DNA from: Planobispora rosea
GTDB taxonomy: Bacteria; Actinomycetota; Actinomycetes; Streptosporangiales; Streptosporangiaceae
Direction: 5' to 3'
DNA length: 64,000 nucleotides
NCBI RefSeq assembly: GCF_014648175.1
Contig: NZ_BMQP01000009.1
Location: 62,001 to 126,000, forward strand
Shown: positions 7,838 to 16,755 of the stretch, in pieces
Layout: each line of letters starts with the position of its first letter
Numbering within the stretch: the first letter of the stretch is position 1
Program-made: the position numbers and the translations under genes
The notes under the pieces: model-generated
Databases searched by the model: none
Seen by the model: the letters and a program-made list of their open reading frames with translations, nothing else
Told to the model about the DNA's origin: nothing

Positions 7838-9172
7838 GTGTCCGAGCTCGGTCGGCTGGAGGCGCGGGATCCGCGGCAGGTCGGCGCCTACCGGCTGGCC
7901 GGAATCCTCGGAGAGGGCGGCCAGGGCACGGTCTACCTCGGTCACGATCCCTCGGGGCGGCAGGTGGCCGTCAAGGTCCTGCACGCCCGGCTGGCCGCCC
8001 AGGACGCCGTCCGAGAGAGGTTCGAGCGGGAGGCCGACCTGGCCCGCCGGGTGGCGGCGTTCTGCACCGCCCAGGTGCTGGCGGCGGGCGTCAGCGACGG
8101 GCGGCTCTACCTCGTCAGCGAGTACGTCCCAGGCCCGTCGCTGCAGCGGCTGGTCACCGCCGAGGGGCCGCGCGCCGGAGGCGGGCTGGAACGCCTGGCC
8201 ATCGCCACCGCGACCGCGCTGTCCGCCATCCACCGGACCGGGATCGTGCACCGCGACTTCAAACCGGCCAATGTGATCATGGGGCCGGAGGGTCCGGTGG
8301 TCATCGACTTCGGCATCGCGCGCGCACTCGAGGCCGACACGACCCGCTCGGCGCTGGTGGGCAGTCCCGGCTACATGGCGCCCGAGCAGCTCTCCGGCCT
8401 GTCCGCCTCCCCGGCCTCCGACATCTTCGCCTGGGCCGCCACCATGGTCTACGCCGCGACCGGTCGTCCGGCGTTCGCCGGACAGCACCCGATGGCGGTG
8501 ATGGGCGCCGTGCTGAACGGCAGACCGGACCTGTCCGGGGTCCCGGAGGGCCTGCTGCCGCTGCTGGTCGCGTGCCTGGCCAAGGACCCCGCCGCCCGGC
8601 CCGACGCGGCCCGGGTGCTCGCCGCCCTGACCGGGGGCGGCGCCGTCGCCGTCCCGAGCGGAGGGAACGGGCCGCGGCCGGCGGGATGGACGGCGCCCGG
8701 GGCGCCTGCCGTCTTCACCGCCCCGGGATCGCCGGGTGCCTTCACCGCCCCGCCCGCCCCGGTCGCCGGGCCGCAGGGTGCCTTCACCGCCCATGGACCG
8801 CCGGGTGCTTTCACCGTCCCGGGATCGCCGGGCGCCGGACCGCCGAACGCCTCCACCTTCCCCGGGTCCTCCCCGGACGCCGGGCGACCTGGCGCGGCCG
8901 ACCCCTCCCAGCGGCACAGAACGGTGCGCAGCCTCTGCATCGCGAGTCTCGTGTTCGGCGCGGCGCAGGTCGCGGTGATCTACGGGGGCGCCTTCGGCGA
9001 TCTCAGCGAGACGGCCCTGCTGAAGCTCGCGCCACTGTGGATCCTCTGTCTCGCCTTCGGCGGCGGCGGGCTGCTGATGCCGCGGCCCACCCTGGTAAAG
9101 GCGGGCGCCGTCGCCGTCGTGGCGCTCCTGCTCGCGGTCGTCTTCTACTGGACGCTGTGGCCCCTGCTGTAG
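7838..9172 (+). CDS. Membrane-anchored Ser/Thr protein kinase (PknB/Hanks type)
   Basis: Phosphorylates Ser/Thr on unknown targets. The kinase domain (about residues 15-270) has a glycine loop GEGGQGTVYLG, Lys46 in VAVKVL, catalytic Asp140 in HRDFKPANV, Asp157 of DFG and the APE segment MAPEQL. A Pro/Gly/Ala linker (about 280-365) repeats PGSPGAFT-like units and is likely flexible. The C-terminus (about 370-444) has two or three hydrophobic segments, so the kinase faces the cytoplasm with no PASTA or other sensor outside. The GTG start follows GGGGCGG. It appears to be monocistronic. Confidence 0.88.
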   Translation: MSELGRLEARDPRQVGAYRLAGILGEGGQGTVYLGHDPSGRQVAVKVLHARLAAQDAVRERFEREADLARRVAAFCTAQVLAAGVSDGRLYLVSEYVPGPSLQRLVTAEGPRAGGGLERLAIATATALSAIHRTGIVHRDFKPANVIMGPEGPVVIDFGIARALEADTTRSALVGSPGYMAPEQLSGLSASPASDIFAWAATMVYAATGRPAFAGQHPMAVMGAVLNGRPDLSGVPEGLLPLLVACLAKDPAARPDAARVLAALTGGGAVAVPSGGNGPRPAGWTAPGAPAVFTAPGSPGAFTAPPAPVAGPQGAFTAHGPPGAFTVPGSPGAGPPNASTFPGSSPDAGRPGAADPSQRHRTVRSLCIASLVFGAAQVAVIYGGAFGDLSETALLKLAPLWILCLAFGGGGLLMPRPTLVKAGAVAVVALLLAVVFYWTLWPLL

Positions 9173-9254
9173 AGGCGGCGCGCCGATCCCGCGGGCCGCG
9201 CGACGTCCGCCGAAGTCTCGCCCCGGGTCTGCGGCGAGCCGCGCGTCCGTCCCC

Positions 9255-9294
9255 GCCTGGGTGCCTCGGTGCCTGGGTGCCTGGGTGCCTCGGT
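9255..9294. repeat. 8-bp tandem repeat, five units
   Basis: GCCTGGGT or GCCTCGGT occurs five times in direct succession (9255, 9263, 9271, 9279, 9287) between the convergent kinase and iclR genes. Confidence 0.85.
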
Positions 9295-9301
9295 CCGCGG
9301 C

Positions 9302-10063
9302 TCAGGCCGCGTGCGCCCGGGCGTAGTCGTGCGCGATCCGGTCCGCCGCGGCCAGCAACGGCTCCACCAGGCGCTTGAGCTCGCGCGCCCGCCGGGAGGA
9401 CACCACGAGGCCGACGGCGGCGACCGCCCGGCCCCCGACGAGGACCGGAGCCGCGGCCGAGCACGAGCCCAGGGTCATCTCCTCGAAGGTGAGCGCGTAT
9501 CCCTGGGCGCGTACGGCGGCCAGCTCGCGGGAGAGCCTGCCGGGCTCGGTGACGGTGTGCGGGGTCGGCCGCTCCAGCCGCCGCGCCAGGTAGGAGCTGA
9601 CGAACCACTCGGGCTCGTGCGCCAGCAGCGCCTTGCCGACGCCGGTGGGGTGCATGGGCAGGCGCCCGCCGGTGCGGGAGACGATCGGCACGGCCCGCCT
9701 GCCGTGCACCTTGTCCACGTACAGCACCTCCATGCCGTCGCGGACGGCGAGGTGCACGTTCTCCCCGGTCGTGACGAACAGCTCCTGCAGCCAGGGGTGG
9801 GCGAGGTCCTGGAGCCGGGCGGGGGCGAGCTGGCCGAGCTCCCACAGCCGCATGCCGACGCGCAGGCGGCCGTCGGAGGTACGGCTCAGCGCCTGCCACT
9901 CCTCCAGCTGGCCGACCAGCCGGTGGACGGTGGACAGCGGGAGCCCGCTCCTGCGGGCGATGTCGGAGAGGCTGAGCTGCGGGTGGGCGCTGTCGAACGC
10001 GCCCAGGACCGCCAGCACCTTGGATGTGACCGAGCGCCCCGGCTCGCGCGCCCCACCCGCCAT
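9302..10063 (-). CDS. IclR-family regulator of the pob/pca genes
   Basis: A 253-residue ligand-responsive regulator. An N-terminal winged helix (about 12-75: SLSDIARRSGLPLSTVHRLV) is followed by the IclR effector-binding domain (about 80-250: YVDKVHG, MHPTGVGKALLA, SCSAAAPV). Members such as PcaR, PcaU and PobR govern protocatechuate and 4-hydroxybenzoate catabolism, and this gene diverges from pobA-pcaFHGBL with a 17-bp dyad between them. The ATG at 10063 was chosen over one 27 bp upstream because GGAGAG precedes it. Whether it activates or represses is not visible. Confidence 0.85.
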   Translation of the reverse strand: MAGGAREPGRSVTSKVLAVLGAFDSAHPQLSLSDIARRSGLPLSTVHRLVGQLEEWQALSRTSDGRLRVGMRLWELGQLAPARLQDLAHPWLQELFVTTGENVHLAVRDGMEVLYVDKVHGRRAVPIVSRTGGRLPMHPTGVGKALLAHEPEWFVSSYLARRLERPTPHTVTEPGRLSRELAAVRAQGYALTFEEMTLGSCSAAAPVLVGGRAVAAVGLVVSSRRARELKRLVEPLLAAADRIAHDYARAHAA

Positions 10064-10120
10064 GATCGTCTCTCTCCGTCCCGGTCCCACCGGTGGATCC
10101 GGTGAGAATCATGCCCCGGT

Positions 10121-10137
10121 CTTCCACTGAGTGGAAG
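10121..10137. promoter_or_regulatory. IclR-type operator dyad
   Basis: CTTCCACT-G-AGTGGAAG is a perfect dyad with 8-bp arms between iclR and pobA. Its shape (TTCCA near-symmetry, about 15-17 bp) resembles IclR-family sites. It is 44 bp from the pobA start and 58 bp from the iclR start. Confidence 0.65.
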
Positions 10138-10180
10138 TTTAGTCTCGGTTTTCCCGGCGTGGCGCTGGATGCTCTCCTCC

Positions 10181-11350
10181 ATGCGAACACAGGTCGGGAT
10201 TATCGGAGCCGGCCCCGCCGGGCTTCTGCTCTCCCATCTCCTCCACCTGCGCGGCATCTCCTCGGTGGTCCTGGAGCGCCGCAGCCGCGACTACGTGGAG
10301 CGGCGGGTGCGGGCCGGGGTGCTGGAGCAGGGCACGGTGGACACCCTCGTCGAGTCGGGCGTGGGCGAGCGGCTGCTCCGCGAGGGGCTGGTGCACGACG
10401 GCATCGAGCTGCGCTACGGCGGGGCGGGTCACCGCGTCGCCTTCGAGAAGCTGGTCCCCGGGCGGGCCATCACGGTCTACGGCCAGCAGGAGGTGGTCAG
10501 GGACCTGATCGCGGCCCGGCTCGCCGCGGGCGGCGACATCCGCTTCGAGGTGGACGACGTGGCCGTGCACTCGCTGGAGGACGCACCGTACGTCACCTTC
10601 GGCGGGGAGCGCCTCGACTGCGACTTCATCGCCGGGTGCGACGGCTTCCACGGCGTGTCCCGGCCGTCGGTGCCCGAAGGCGTGATCACCGTCTACGAGC
10701 GGGAGTATCCCTTCGCCTGGCTGGGCATCCTGGCCCGGGTGGCGCCGTCCGCAGAGGAGCTGATCTACGCCCGGACCGGGCGTGGCTTCGCCCTGCACAG
10801 CATGCGCTCGCCGGAGATCAGCCGCTTCTACCTGCAGGTGCCCGCCGGGCAGGACCTGGACGAGTGGCCGGACGAGCGGATCTGGGCGGAGCTGAAGGCC
10901 CGCCTGGAGACCGTGCCCGGCTTCACCCTGGCCACCGGGGAGATCATCGAGAAGGGGATCACGCCCCTGCGCAGCTTCGTCGCCGAGCCCATGCGCCACG
11001 GGCGGCTCTTCCTCGCCGGAGACGCCGCGCACATCGTTCCGCCGACCGGGGCCAAGGGGCTCAACCTGGCGGTCGCCGACGTCCGGGTGCTGACCGAGGC
11101 GCTGACCCGCTTCTACGCCGACGGCTCCGCCGCGCTGCTCGACGACTACTCGGACATCTGCCTGAAGCGGGTCTGGCGGGCGCAGCACTTCTCCTGGTGG
11201 ATGACCACGCTGCTGCACACCTTCGACTCCGACGACGCCTACGGGCGCCGCCTGCAGACCTCCTACCTGGACTACGTGACCTCCTCCGACGCAGCCGCCA
11301 CCACGCTGGCGGAGAACTACGTCGGCATGCCGTACGAGGTGTCGCCATGA
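10181..11350 (+). CDS. pobA: 4-hydroxybenzoate 3-monooxygenase
   Basis: A flavin-dependent hydroxylase that turns 4-hydroxybenzoate into protocatechuate. At 389 residues it matches the family (about 390-394). It has the FAD motif VGIIGAGPAGLLLSHLL at the N-terminus, the DG motif (AGCDGFHGVSR) near 160, and GDAAHIVPPTGAKGLNLA near 285 for the flavin ribityl chain. The ATG at 10181 (MRTQVGIIG) aligns with known PobA starts; another in-frame ATG is at 10169. Neither has a good ribosome-binding site, so a short leader is possible. Its stop overlaps the pcaF start (ATGA). Confidence 0.93.
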   Translation: MRTQVGIIGAGPAGLLLSHLLHLRGISSVVLERRSRDYVERRVRAGVLEQGTVDTLVESGVGERLLREGLVHDGIELRYGGAGHRVAFEKLVPGRAITVYGQQEVVRDLIAARLAAGGDIRFEVDDVAVHSLEDAPYVTFGGERLDCDFIAGCDGFHGVSRPSVPEGVITVYEREYPFAWLGILARVAPSAEELIYARTGRGFALHSMRSPEISRFYLQVPAGQDLDEWPDERIWAELKARLETVPGFTLATGEIIEKGITPLRSFVAEPMRHGRLFLAGDAAHIVPPTGAKGLNLAVADVRVLTEALTRFYADGSAALLDDYSDICLKRVWRAQHFSWWMTTLLHTFDSDDAYGRRLQTSYLDYVTSSDAAATTLAENYVGMPYEVSP

Positions 11351-12606
11351 CAGGTGCTCCCACGACAGACGTCTACATCGCCGACGCGGTCCGCACCCCG
11401 ATCGGCCGGTACGGCGGGGCGCTGGCCGGCACCCGCCCCGACGACCTGGCCGCCGAGGTGATCGGCGCGCTGCTGAAGCGGGCCCCCGGCCTGGACCCCG
11501 CGCGGATCGGCGACGTGGTCTTCGGCGCGGCCAACGGCGCGGGCGAGGACAACCGCAACGTCGGCCGGATGGCGGCGCTGCTGGCCGGGCTCCCGGTCTC
11601 GGTACCCGGCGCGACCGTCAACCGGCTGTGCGCCTCGGGCCTGGAGGCGGTGGTCCAGGCCGCCCGCGCGGTCGCGGCCGGGGACGCCTCCGTCGTGGTC
11701 GCGGGCGGCGTGGAGTCCATGAGCCGCGCCCCCTGGGTGCTGCCCAAGCCCGAACGCGGCTACCCGCGCGGCCACGAGCAGCTCTACTCGACCACGCTCG
11801 GCTGGCGCATGGTCAACCCGCGCATGCCGGGGGAGTGGACGATCTCGCTGGGCGAGGCGACCGAGCTGCTGGCCGCCCGGTACGGCGTCGGCCGCGAGGC
11901 CCAGGACGAGTGGGCCGTACGGAGCCACCGGCGGGCGGCGCGGGCGTGGGACGAGGGCCTGTTCGACGCCGAGGTGATCCCCTCCGGAGGGCTGGAGCGC
12001 GACGAGACGATCCGCCCGGACACCTCCCCCGAGGCCCTGGCCACGCTGAAGCCCGCCTTCCCCGGCGCGCTCGCCCGGCTCGGGGACGCGATCACCGGGG
12101 CCGAGGGCGCCGTGACAGGGGGCGCCCCGGCTGAGGGAACGATCACCGCGGGCAACTCCTCCCCGCTCAACGACGGCGCCGCCGCCCTGCTGATCACCGA
12201 CGCCCGGGGCCTGGCCGAGCACGGCCTGCGCCCGCTGGCCAGGGTGGTCTCCACCGGAGTGGCGGGCGTGGACCCGGCCTCCTTCGGCATCGGCCCCGTG
12301 CCCGCGGTCGCCAAGGCCCTGGACCGGGCCGGGCTCGCCCTCGGCGACCTGGACGTCGTCGAGTTGAACGAGGCGTTCGCCGCGCAGGTCCTGTCCTGCC
12401 TGGCGAAGTGGCCCGGCCTCGACCCCGAGACCGTCAACCCGCAGGGCGGGGCGATCGCGATCGGCCACCCGCTCGGCTGCTCCGGGGCCCGTCTGGCCGG
12501 GACCCTCGCCCACCAGCTCGCCCGCCGCGGCGGCGGCCTCGGCGTGACCACCCTGTGCGTCGGCGTCGGCCAGGGACTCGCCCTCGTCCTGGAAGGAGTC
12601 TCATGA
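11347..12606 (+). CDS. pcaF: 3-oxoadipyl-CoA thiolase (acetyl-CoA acyltransferase)
   Basis: Cleaves 3-oxoadipyl-CoA with CoA to succinyl-CoA and acetyl-CoA, the last step of the beta-ketoadipate pathway. The 419-residue protein has thiolase motifs: the nucleophilic Cys in NRLCASGLEAV, NEAFAAQ, GGAIAIGHPLGCSGAR and the C-terminal CVGVGQGLAL, which usually reads CIGGGQG. It is coupled by 4-bp ATGA overlaps to pobA upstream and pcaH downstream. Thiolases are hard to tell apart, so the name rests on the pca context. Confidence 0.88.
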   Translation: MTGAPTTDVYIADAVRTPIGRYGGALAGTRPDDLAAEVIGALLKRAPGLDPARIGDVVFGAANGAGEDNRNVGRMAALLAGLPVSVPGATVNRLCASGLEAVVQAARAVAAGDASVVVAGGVESMSRAPWVLPKPERGYPRGHEQLYSTTLGWRMVNPRMPGEWTISLGEATELLAARYGVGREAQDEWAVRSHRRAARAWDEGLFDAEVIPSGGLERDETIRPDTSPEALATLKPAFPGALARLGDAITGAEGAVTGGAPAEGTITAGNSSPLNDGAAALLITDARGLAEHGLRPLARVVSTGVAGVDPASFGIGPVPAVAKALDRAGLALGDLDVVELNEAFAAQVLSCLAKWPGLDPETVNPQGGAIAIGHPLGCSGARLAGTLAHQLARRGGGLGVTTLCVGVGQGLALVLEGVS

Positions 12607-13271
12607 TCCACCCCCCGAACCTGAGCTCCGGCTACCGGAGCACGATCCTGCGGGCGCCGTCCCGGCCGCCGGTCCCCTTCAAGGCCGACCCGGACACGAT
12701 CGAGCTGACCGGCCCGGTCTTCGGGCACGAGGAGGTCGGCGCGCCGGACGCCGACCTGACCCGGCAGCACGCCGGCGAGCCGATCGGCGAGCGCATCGTC
12801 GTCACCGGGCGGGTCCTGGACGAGGCGGGACGCCCGATCAGGAACACGCTGGTGGAGGTCTGGCAGGCCAACGCGGCCGGCCGTTACGCCCACGAGCTCG
12901 ACCGGCACCCGGCGCCGCTGGACCCCAACTTCACCGGCGCGGGGCGGTGCCTGACCGACGACGAGGGCCGCTACCGGTTCGTCACGATCAAGCCCGGCGC
13001 CTACCCCTGGCGCAACCACCACAACGCCTGGCGCCCGGCGCACATCCACTTCTCCGTCTTCGGCACCGCGTTCACCCAGCGCCTGGTCACCCAGATGTAC
13101 TTCCCCGGCGACCCGCTGTTCCCCTTCGACCCGATCATGCAGTCCGTCCGGGATCCCGCTGCCCGCGAGCGGCTGGTCGCCGCCTTCGACATGGACACCA
13201 CCGAGCCGGAGTGGGCACTGGGATACCGGTTCGACGTCGTTCTCGGCCGCACTCCCATGGAGGACGAATGA
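12603..13271 (+). CDS. pcaH: Protocatechuate 3,4-dioxygenase beta subunit
   Basis: The iron-binding subunit of the intradiol dioxygenase that opens protocatechuate to 3-carboxy-cis,cis-muconate. Fe(III) ligands are visible as Tyr95 (GRYAHE), Tyr134 (YPWRNHH), His147 and His149 (AHIHFS). Their spacing (39, 13, 2) equals that of the characterised Pseudomonas enzyme. At 222 residues it is slightly short at the N-terminus. It overlaps pcaF and pcaG by 4 bp each. Confidence 0.95.
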   Translation: MIHPPNLSSGYRSTILRAPSRPPVPFKADPDTIELTGPVFGHEEVGAPDADLTRQHAGEPIGERIVVTGRVLDEAGRPIRNTLVEVWQANAAGRYAHELDRHPAPLDPNFTGAGRCLTDDEGRYRFVTIKPGAYPWRNHHNAWRPAHIHFSVFGTAFTQRLVTQMYFPGDPLFPFDPIMQSVRDPAARERLVAAFDMDTTEPEWALGYRFDVVLGRTPMEDE

Positions 13272-13756
13272 TCACCCCCTCGCAGACCGTGGGACCGTTC
13301 TTCGCCCACGGCCTGCCGTACGCCGGGGACTGGGAGATGGCCCCCGAGGGCCACCCGGGGGCGATCACGATCACCGGCCGGGTGCTCGACGGGGCGGGAG
13401 AGCCGGTGCCGGACGCGCTGCTGGAGCTCTGGCTGGGCGAGACCGGGACACGCGGCGTCCTCACCCGCGAGGGGGAGGGCGCCTGCGGGTTCGGGCGCTG
13501 CGCCACCGCGCCGGACGGGACCTACCGGTTCCGTACGGCACGGCCGGCCGGGCCGTACGGCTCGCTGCTGGTCTTCGCGCGCGGCGTGCTGCGCGCGGTG
13601 CTGACCCGGGTCTACCTGGAGGACGTGCCCGACCCGCTGCTGGACGGCCTGGAGCCCGAGCGCCGGGCGACGCTGCTGGCCCGGCGGGACGGCGACGTCT
13701 ACCGGTTCGACGTCCGCCTCCAGGGGGAGGGGGAGACGGTCTTCCTTGACTACTGA
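13268..13756 (+). CDS. pcaG: Protocatechuate 3,4-dioxygenase alpha subunit
   Basis: The structural partner of PcaH; alpha and beta form the active (alpha-beta-Fe) protomer. The 162-residue protein starts with the family signature TPSQTVGPFFAHGL, keeps the beta-sandwich core (GRVLDGAGEPVPDALLELW) and, as expected for alpha, lacks the iron ligands. At 162 residues it is short against about 200 in pseudomonads, with the loss in the loops after TREGEG. Its ATG overlaps the pcaH stop. Confidence 0.93.
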   Translation: MITPSQTVGPFFAHGLPYAGDWEMAPEGHPGAITITGRVLDGAGEPVPDALLELWLGETGTRGVLTREGEGACGFGRCATAPDGTYRFRTARPAGPYGSLLVFARGVLRAVLTRVYLEDVPDPLLDGLEPERRATLLARRDGDVYRFDVRLQGEGETVFLDY

Positions 13757-13859
13757 CAGCCCGTACGGCCCGGGCGGCCCGTACGGCCCGGGCGGCGGAG
13801 ACGGCCCGGACGGCCCTGTCCGGCGGGACGGGCGGAGCGGCGCGGATGGAGGTGGAGCG

Positions 13860-15239
13860 GTGGAGGCCGACAGCGGGCTGCTCTCGCCCGTGCGGGCGGG
13901 CACCGCGGCGGAGGCGGCCACCTCGGACCGGGCCTGGCTGCGCGCGATGCTGGAGGCCGAGGCCGCCCTGGCCCGCGCGCAGGCCCGGGCCGGTACGGTT
14001 CCCGCCCGGGCCGCCCGGGTGATCGGCCAGGTGGCGGCCACCACGACCGTCGACCCGGCCCACCTGGCCAGGGTCGCCCGTCAGGCGGCCAACCCGGTCG
14101 TGCCGCTGGTGGCCGAGCTGAGGCGGGCGGTACGCGCCGTCGACCCCCGGGCGGCGCGCCACGTCCACCAGGGGGCCACCAGCCAGGACATCCTCGACAC
14201 CGCGGCCATGCTCGTCGCGCGCCGGGCCGTCGGGACCGTCCTGGACGGCCTCGACCGGACGGCGGCCGGGCTCGCCGGGCTGGCCGAGACCCACCGCGAC
14301 ACCCTGATGGCCGCCCGCACGCTCGGGCAGCACGCCGTGCCCACCACCTTCGGGCTGAAGGCCGCGACCTGGCTGGCGGGCCTGCTCCAGGCCCGCGACC
14401 GGCTGCGGAGCCTCCGCCTGCCCGCCCAGCTCGGCGGGGCGGCGGGCACCCTGGCGGCGTTCGGCCTCCCGACTCCCGGCGTCCCGCCCGGTCCTGAGAG
14501 CTCCGCCGAGCTCTCAGATCTCGGGGAGCTCGGGGAGCTCGGGGACCCGGCCAGGGTGCTGGGGCTCGCCGGCCTGTTCGCCGAGGAACTGGGGCTGGAC
14601 GCTCCGGGGGTGCCCTGGCACGCGGAGCGGTCGGTGATCGCCGAGCTGGGCACGGCCCTGGCGGGGGCGGCGGGCGCACTCGGGAAGATCGCCACCGATG
14701 TGATCCTGCTCGCGCAGACGGAGGTCGGCGAGGTCGCCGAGTCCTCCGGAGGCCGGTCCTCGGCGATGCCGCACAAGCGCAATCCGGCGCTGTCGGTGCT
14801 CGTCCGCTCGGCCGCCCTCCAGGTCCCCGCCTACGCCCAGGTGCTGGCTTGCGCGCCGCTCGCCGAGCACGAGCGGGCCGTGGGCGCCTGGCAGGCGGAG
14901 TGGCAGCCGCTGCGCGAATGCCTCCGGCTGACCGGCGGGGCCGCCGAGACCGCCGCGGAGCTGGTCGCCGGGCTCCAGGTCTTCCCCGAGCGGATGCGCG
15001 CCAACGCGGATCTGACCGGCGGGCGGCTGGTCTCCGAGCGCCTCGCCGCCCACCTGGGCCGGGACGTTCTGGACCGGGCGTCCGGACGGCCGGAGCCGCT
15101 GCCGGAGACGCTGGCGGGCCGGGTCCCGGAGGAGCTGTTCGACCCGCAGGGCTATCTGGGAGCCTGCGGAGCCCTCATCGACCGCGTCCTGACCGGCTAC
15201 CGGTCGGTCGGCGGCGGGGCGGACGGGAAAGCGCCGTGA
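13860..15239 (+). CDS. pcaB: 3-carboxy-cis,cis-muconate cycloisomerase
   Basis: Lactonises 3-carboxymuconate to 4-carboxymuconolactone. It belongs to the fumarase/argininosuccinate lyase superfamily, with GATSQDILDTA near residue 105 and the signature SSAMPHKRNP near 300. GTG at 13860 is chosen because GGAGGTGGA precedes it; this gives 459 residues, normal for PcaB. An upstream TTG at 13746 would add 38 Gly/Pro/Asp-rich residues and overlap pcaG. A 9-bp triplication near 14519 encodes LGELGELGD in an interior acidic insert (about residues 210-228) before the next conserved helix. Confidence 0.92.
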   Translation: MEADSGLLSPVRAGTAAEAATSDRAWLRAMLEAEAALARAQARAGTVPARAARVIGQVAATTTVDPAHLARVARQAANPVVPLVAELRRAVRAVDPRAARHVHQGATSQDILDTAAMLVARRAVGTVLDGLDRTAAGLAGLAETHRDTLMAARTLGQHAVPTTFGLKAATWLAGLLQARDRLRSLRLPAQLGGAAGTLAAFGLPTPGVPPGPESSAELSDLGELGELGDPARVLGLAGLFAEELGLDAPGVPWHAERSVIAELGTALAGAAGALGKIATDVILLAQTEVGEVAESSGGRSSAMPHKRNPALSVLVRSAALQVPAYAQVLACAPLAEHERAVGAWQAEWQPLRECLRLTGGAAETAAELVAGLQVFPERMRANADLTGGRLVSERLAAHLGRDVLDRASGRPEPLPETLAGRVPEELFDPQGYLGACGALIDRVLTGYRSVGGGADGKAP

Positions 15240-15344
15240 GCGGACGCGGGGAACGGCGGGGGCACGGGGACCGCGAGCGGACGCGGGAAATCGTGAGTGA
15301 TCGGAAGAGAAGAGGATGATCGTGAACCTGCGGGAGCCCCGGGC

Positions 15345-16538
15345 ATGAGACTGCACCACCGGATCGACGGGCCCGCGGACGCCCCGCTGCTGATGCTCGG
15401 CCCCTCGCTGGGCACCGGCATGGCGGTCTGGGAGCCGCAGCTGGAGGCACTGACCGCCGCCTGGCGGGTGCTCCGCTACGACCTGCCCGGCCACGGCGGC
15501 TCGGCGCCCGCCACGGGCTTCACCTTCGACGCGCTGGCGGAGGCCGTGCTGGATCTGGCGGGCGGGGAGAGGTTCGCGATCGGCGGGATCTCCCTCGGCG
15601 GCGCGCTCGCGGCCACCGTCGCCGCGAACGTCCCCGACCGGGTGACGCACCTGGTGATGTGCTGCAGCTCCGCCCGCTTCGGCGAGCCCGGCCCGTGGCT
15701 GGAGCGGGCGGCGGCCGTACGGCGCGACGGCCTGCGGCCCCTCATGGAGTCCCTGCTCGGCCGCTGGTTCGTCGCCCGCATCTCGGAGAGCGACCCCGTT
15801 CTGCTGCACTGGGTCCTGAGCATGGTGCACGGCGTGGACCCGGAGTCCTACGCGGCCTGCTGCGAGGCCGTCGCGGGGTACGACCTCACCGCCCGGCTGG
15901 CGGAGATCAGCGCGCCCACCCTGATCGTCGCCGGGGCCGAGGACCCGGCCACGCCCGTCGAGCACTCCCTCGCGCTGGCGCGCGGCATCCCCGGCGCCCT
16001 GCTGGCCGTGGTGCCCGGGGCGGCGCACCTGGCCAACGTCGAGCGGGTCGAGGCGGTCACCTCCGCGATGGTCCGGCACCTGGGCGGGAAAGACGCGAAC
16101 GGCGGTGACGGGGACGACCGGGAGGATGGGGACGACCGGGAGGATGGGGGTGGCCGGGAGGACGCGCGCCGGGCGGCGGGCATGCGGACCCGCCGCGAGG
16201 TGCTCGGCGACGCCCACGTCGACCGCGCCGTGGCGAACACCACCGCCTTCACCGCGGACTTCCAGGACCTCATCACCCGCTACGCCTGGGACGAGATCTG
16301 GAACCGCCCCGGCCTGGACCGGCGCACCCGCAGCTGCGTCACGCTGACCGCGCTGGTCGCCGGGGGGCGCCTGGAGGAGCTGGCCATGCACGTCCGCGCG
16401 GCACTGCGCAACGGCCTGACCCCCGACGAGATCAAGGAGGTCCTGCTGCAGACCGCGATCTACTGCGGGGTGCCCGCCGCCAACGCCGCCTTCGCCGTGG
16501 CCCAGCGCACCCTCGCCGAGTCCGCCCCCGCGGAGTAG
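15345..16538 (+). CDS. pcaL: Fused 3-oxoadipate enol-lactonase / 4-carboxymuconolactone decarboxylase
   Basis: A bifunctional enzyme performing two consecutive pathway steps. Residues 1-250 form an alpha/beta hydrolase with nucleophile elbow GGISLGGA and the late His in GAAHLANVER (PcaD part). Residues about 280-397 are a carboxymuconolactone decarboxylase domain (RTRSCVTLTALVAGG, EIKEVLLQTAIYCGVPAAN; PcaC part). The domains are joined by a charged linker of near-repeats of DDREDG. The ATG at 15345 is chosen over a GTG at 15297 because it starts the hydrolase fold exactly. Such fusions are known from Rhodococcus and Streptomyces. Confidence 0.92.
   Translation: MRLHHRIDGPADAPLLMLGPSLGTGMAVWEPQLEALTAAWRVLRYDLPGHGGSAPATGFTFDALAEAVLDLAGGERFAIGGISLGGALAATVAANVPDRVTHLVMCCSSARFGEPGPWLERAAAVRRDGLRPLMESLLGRWFVARISESDPVLLHWVLSMVHGVDPESYAACCEAVAGYDLTARLAEISAPTLIVAGAEDPATPVEHSLALARGIPGALLAVVPGAAHLANVERVEAVTSAMVRHLGGKDANGGDGDDREDGDDREDGGGREDARRAAGMRTRREVLGDAHVDRAVANTTAFTADFQDLITRYAWDEIWNRPGLDRRTRSCVTLTALVAGGRLEELAMHVRAALRNGLTPDEIKEVLLQTAIYCGVPAANAAFAVAQRTLAESAPAE
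16108..16161 (+). repeat. 18-bp in-frame repeats in the pcaL linker
   Basis: About three degenerate copies of GGGACGACCGGGAGGATG encode DDREDG-DDREDG-GGRED between the lactonase and decarboxylase domains. Because 18 is divisible by three, copy-number change keeps the reading frame. Confidence 0.75.
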
Positions 16539-16755
16539 GGATCCGCCCGGCCGGGGTGACAGACCTGCCTCCGGAGCGCCCGGCCGGAATGACTGGAATG
16601 AGAGGTAGATGACGGATGCCCTGATGTGACGTTTCCCCCTCCTCGATCATGGGCACTGGCTGAGCGGCTGTCCGGCGGCGGGAACGGGCCGGGGCCCAGG
16701 CGTACGAGACGGCCGCCGGGAGCGGTCCGCACGGGTAGGGGAGGCGTGGGCGCGG

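Noticed and set aside
13746..13859. TTG start for pcaB giving a 38-residue longer protein
   Set aside because: The extension is Gly/Pro low-complexity sequence overlapping pcaG, and the GTG at 13860 has a strong ribosome-binding site and gives the normal family length.
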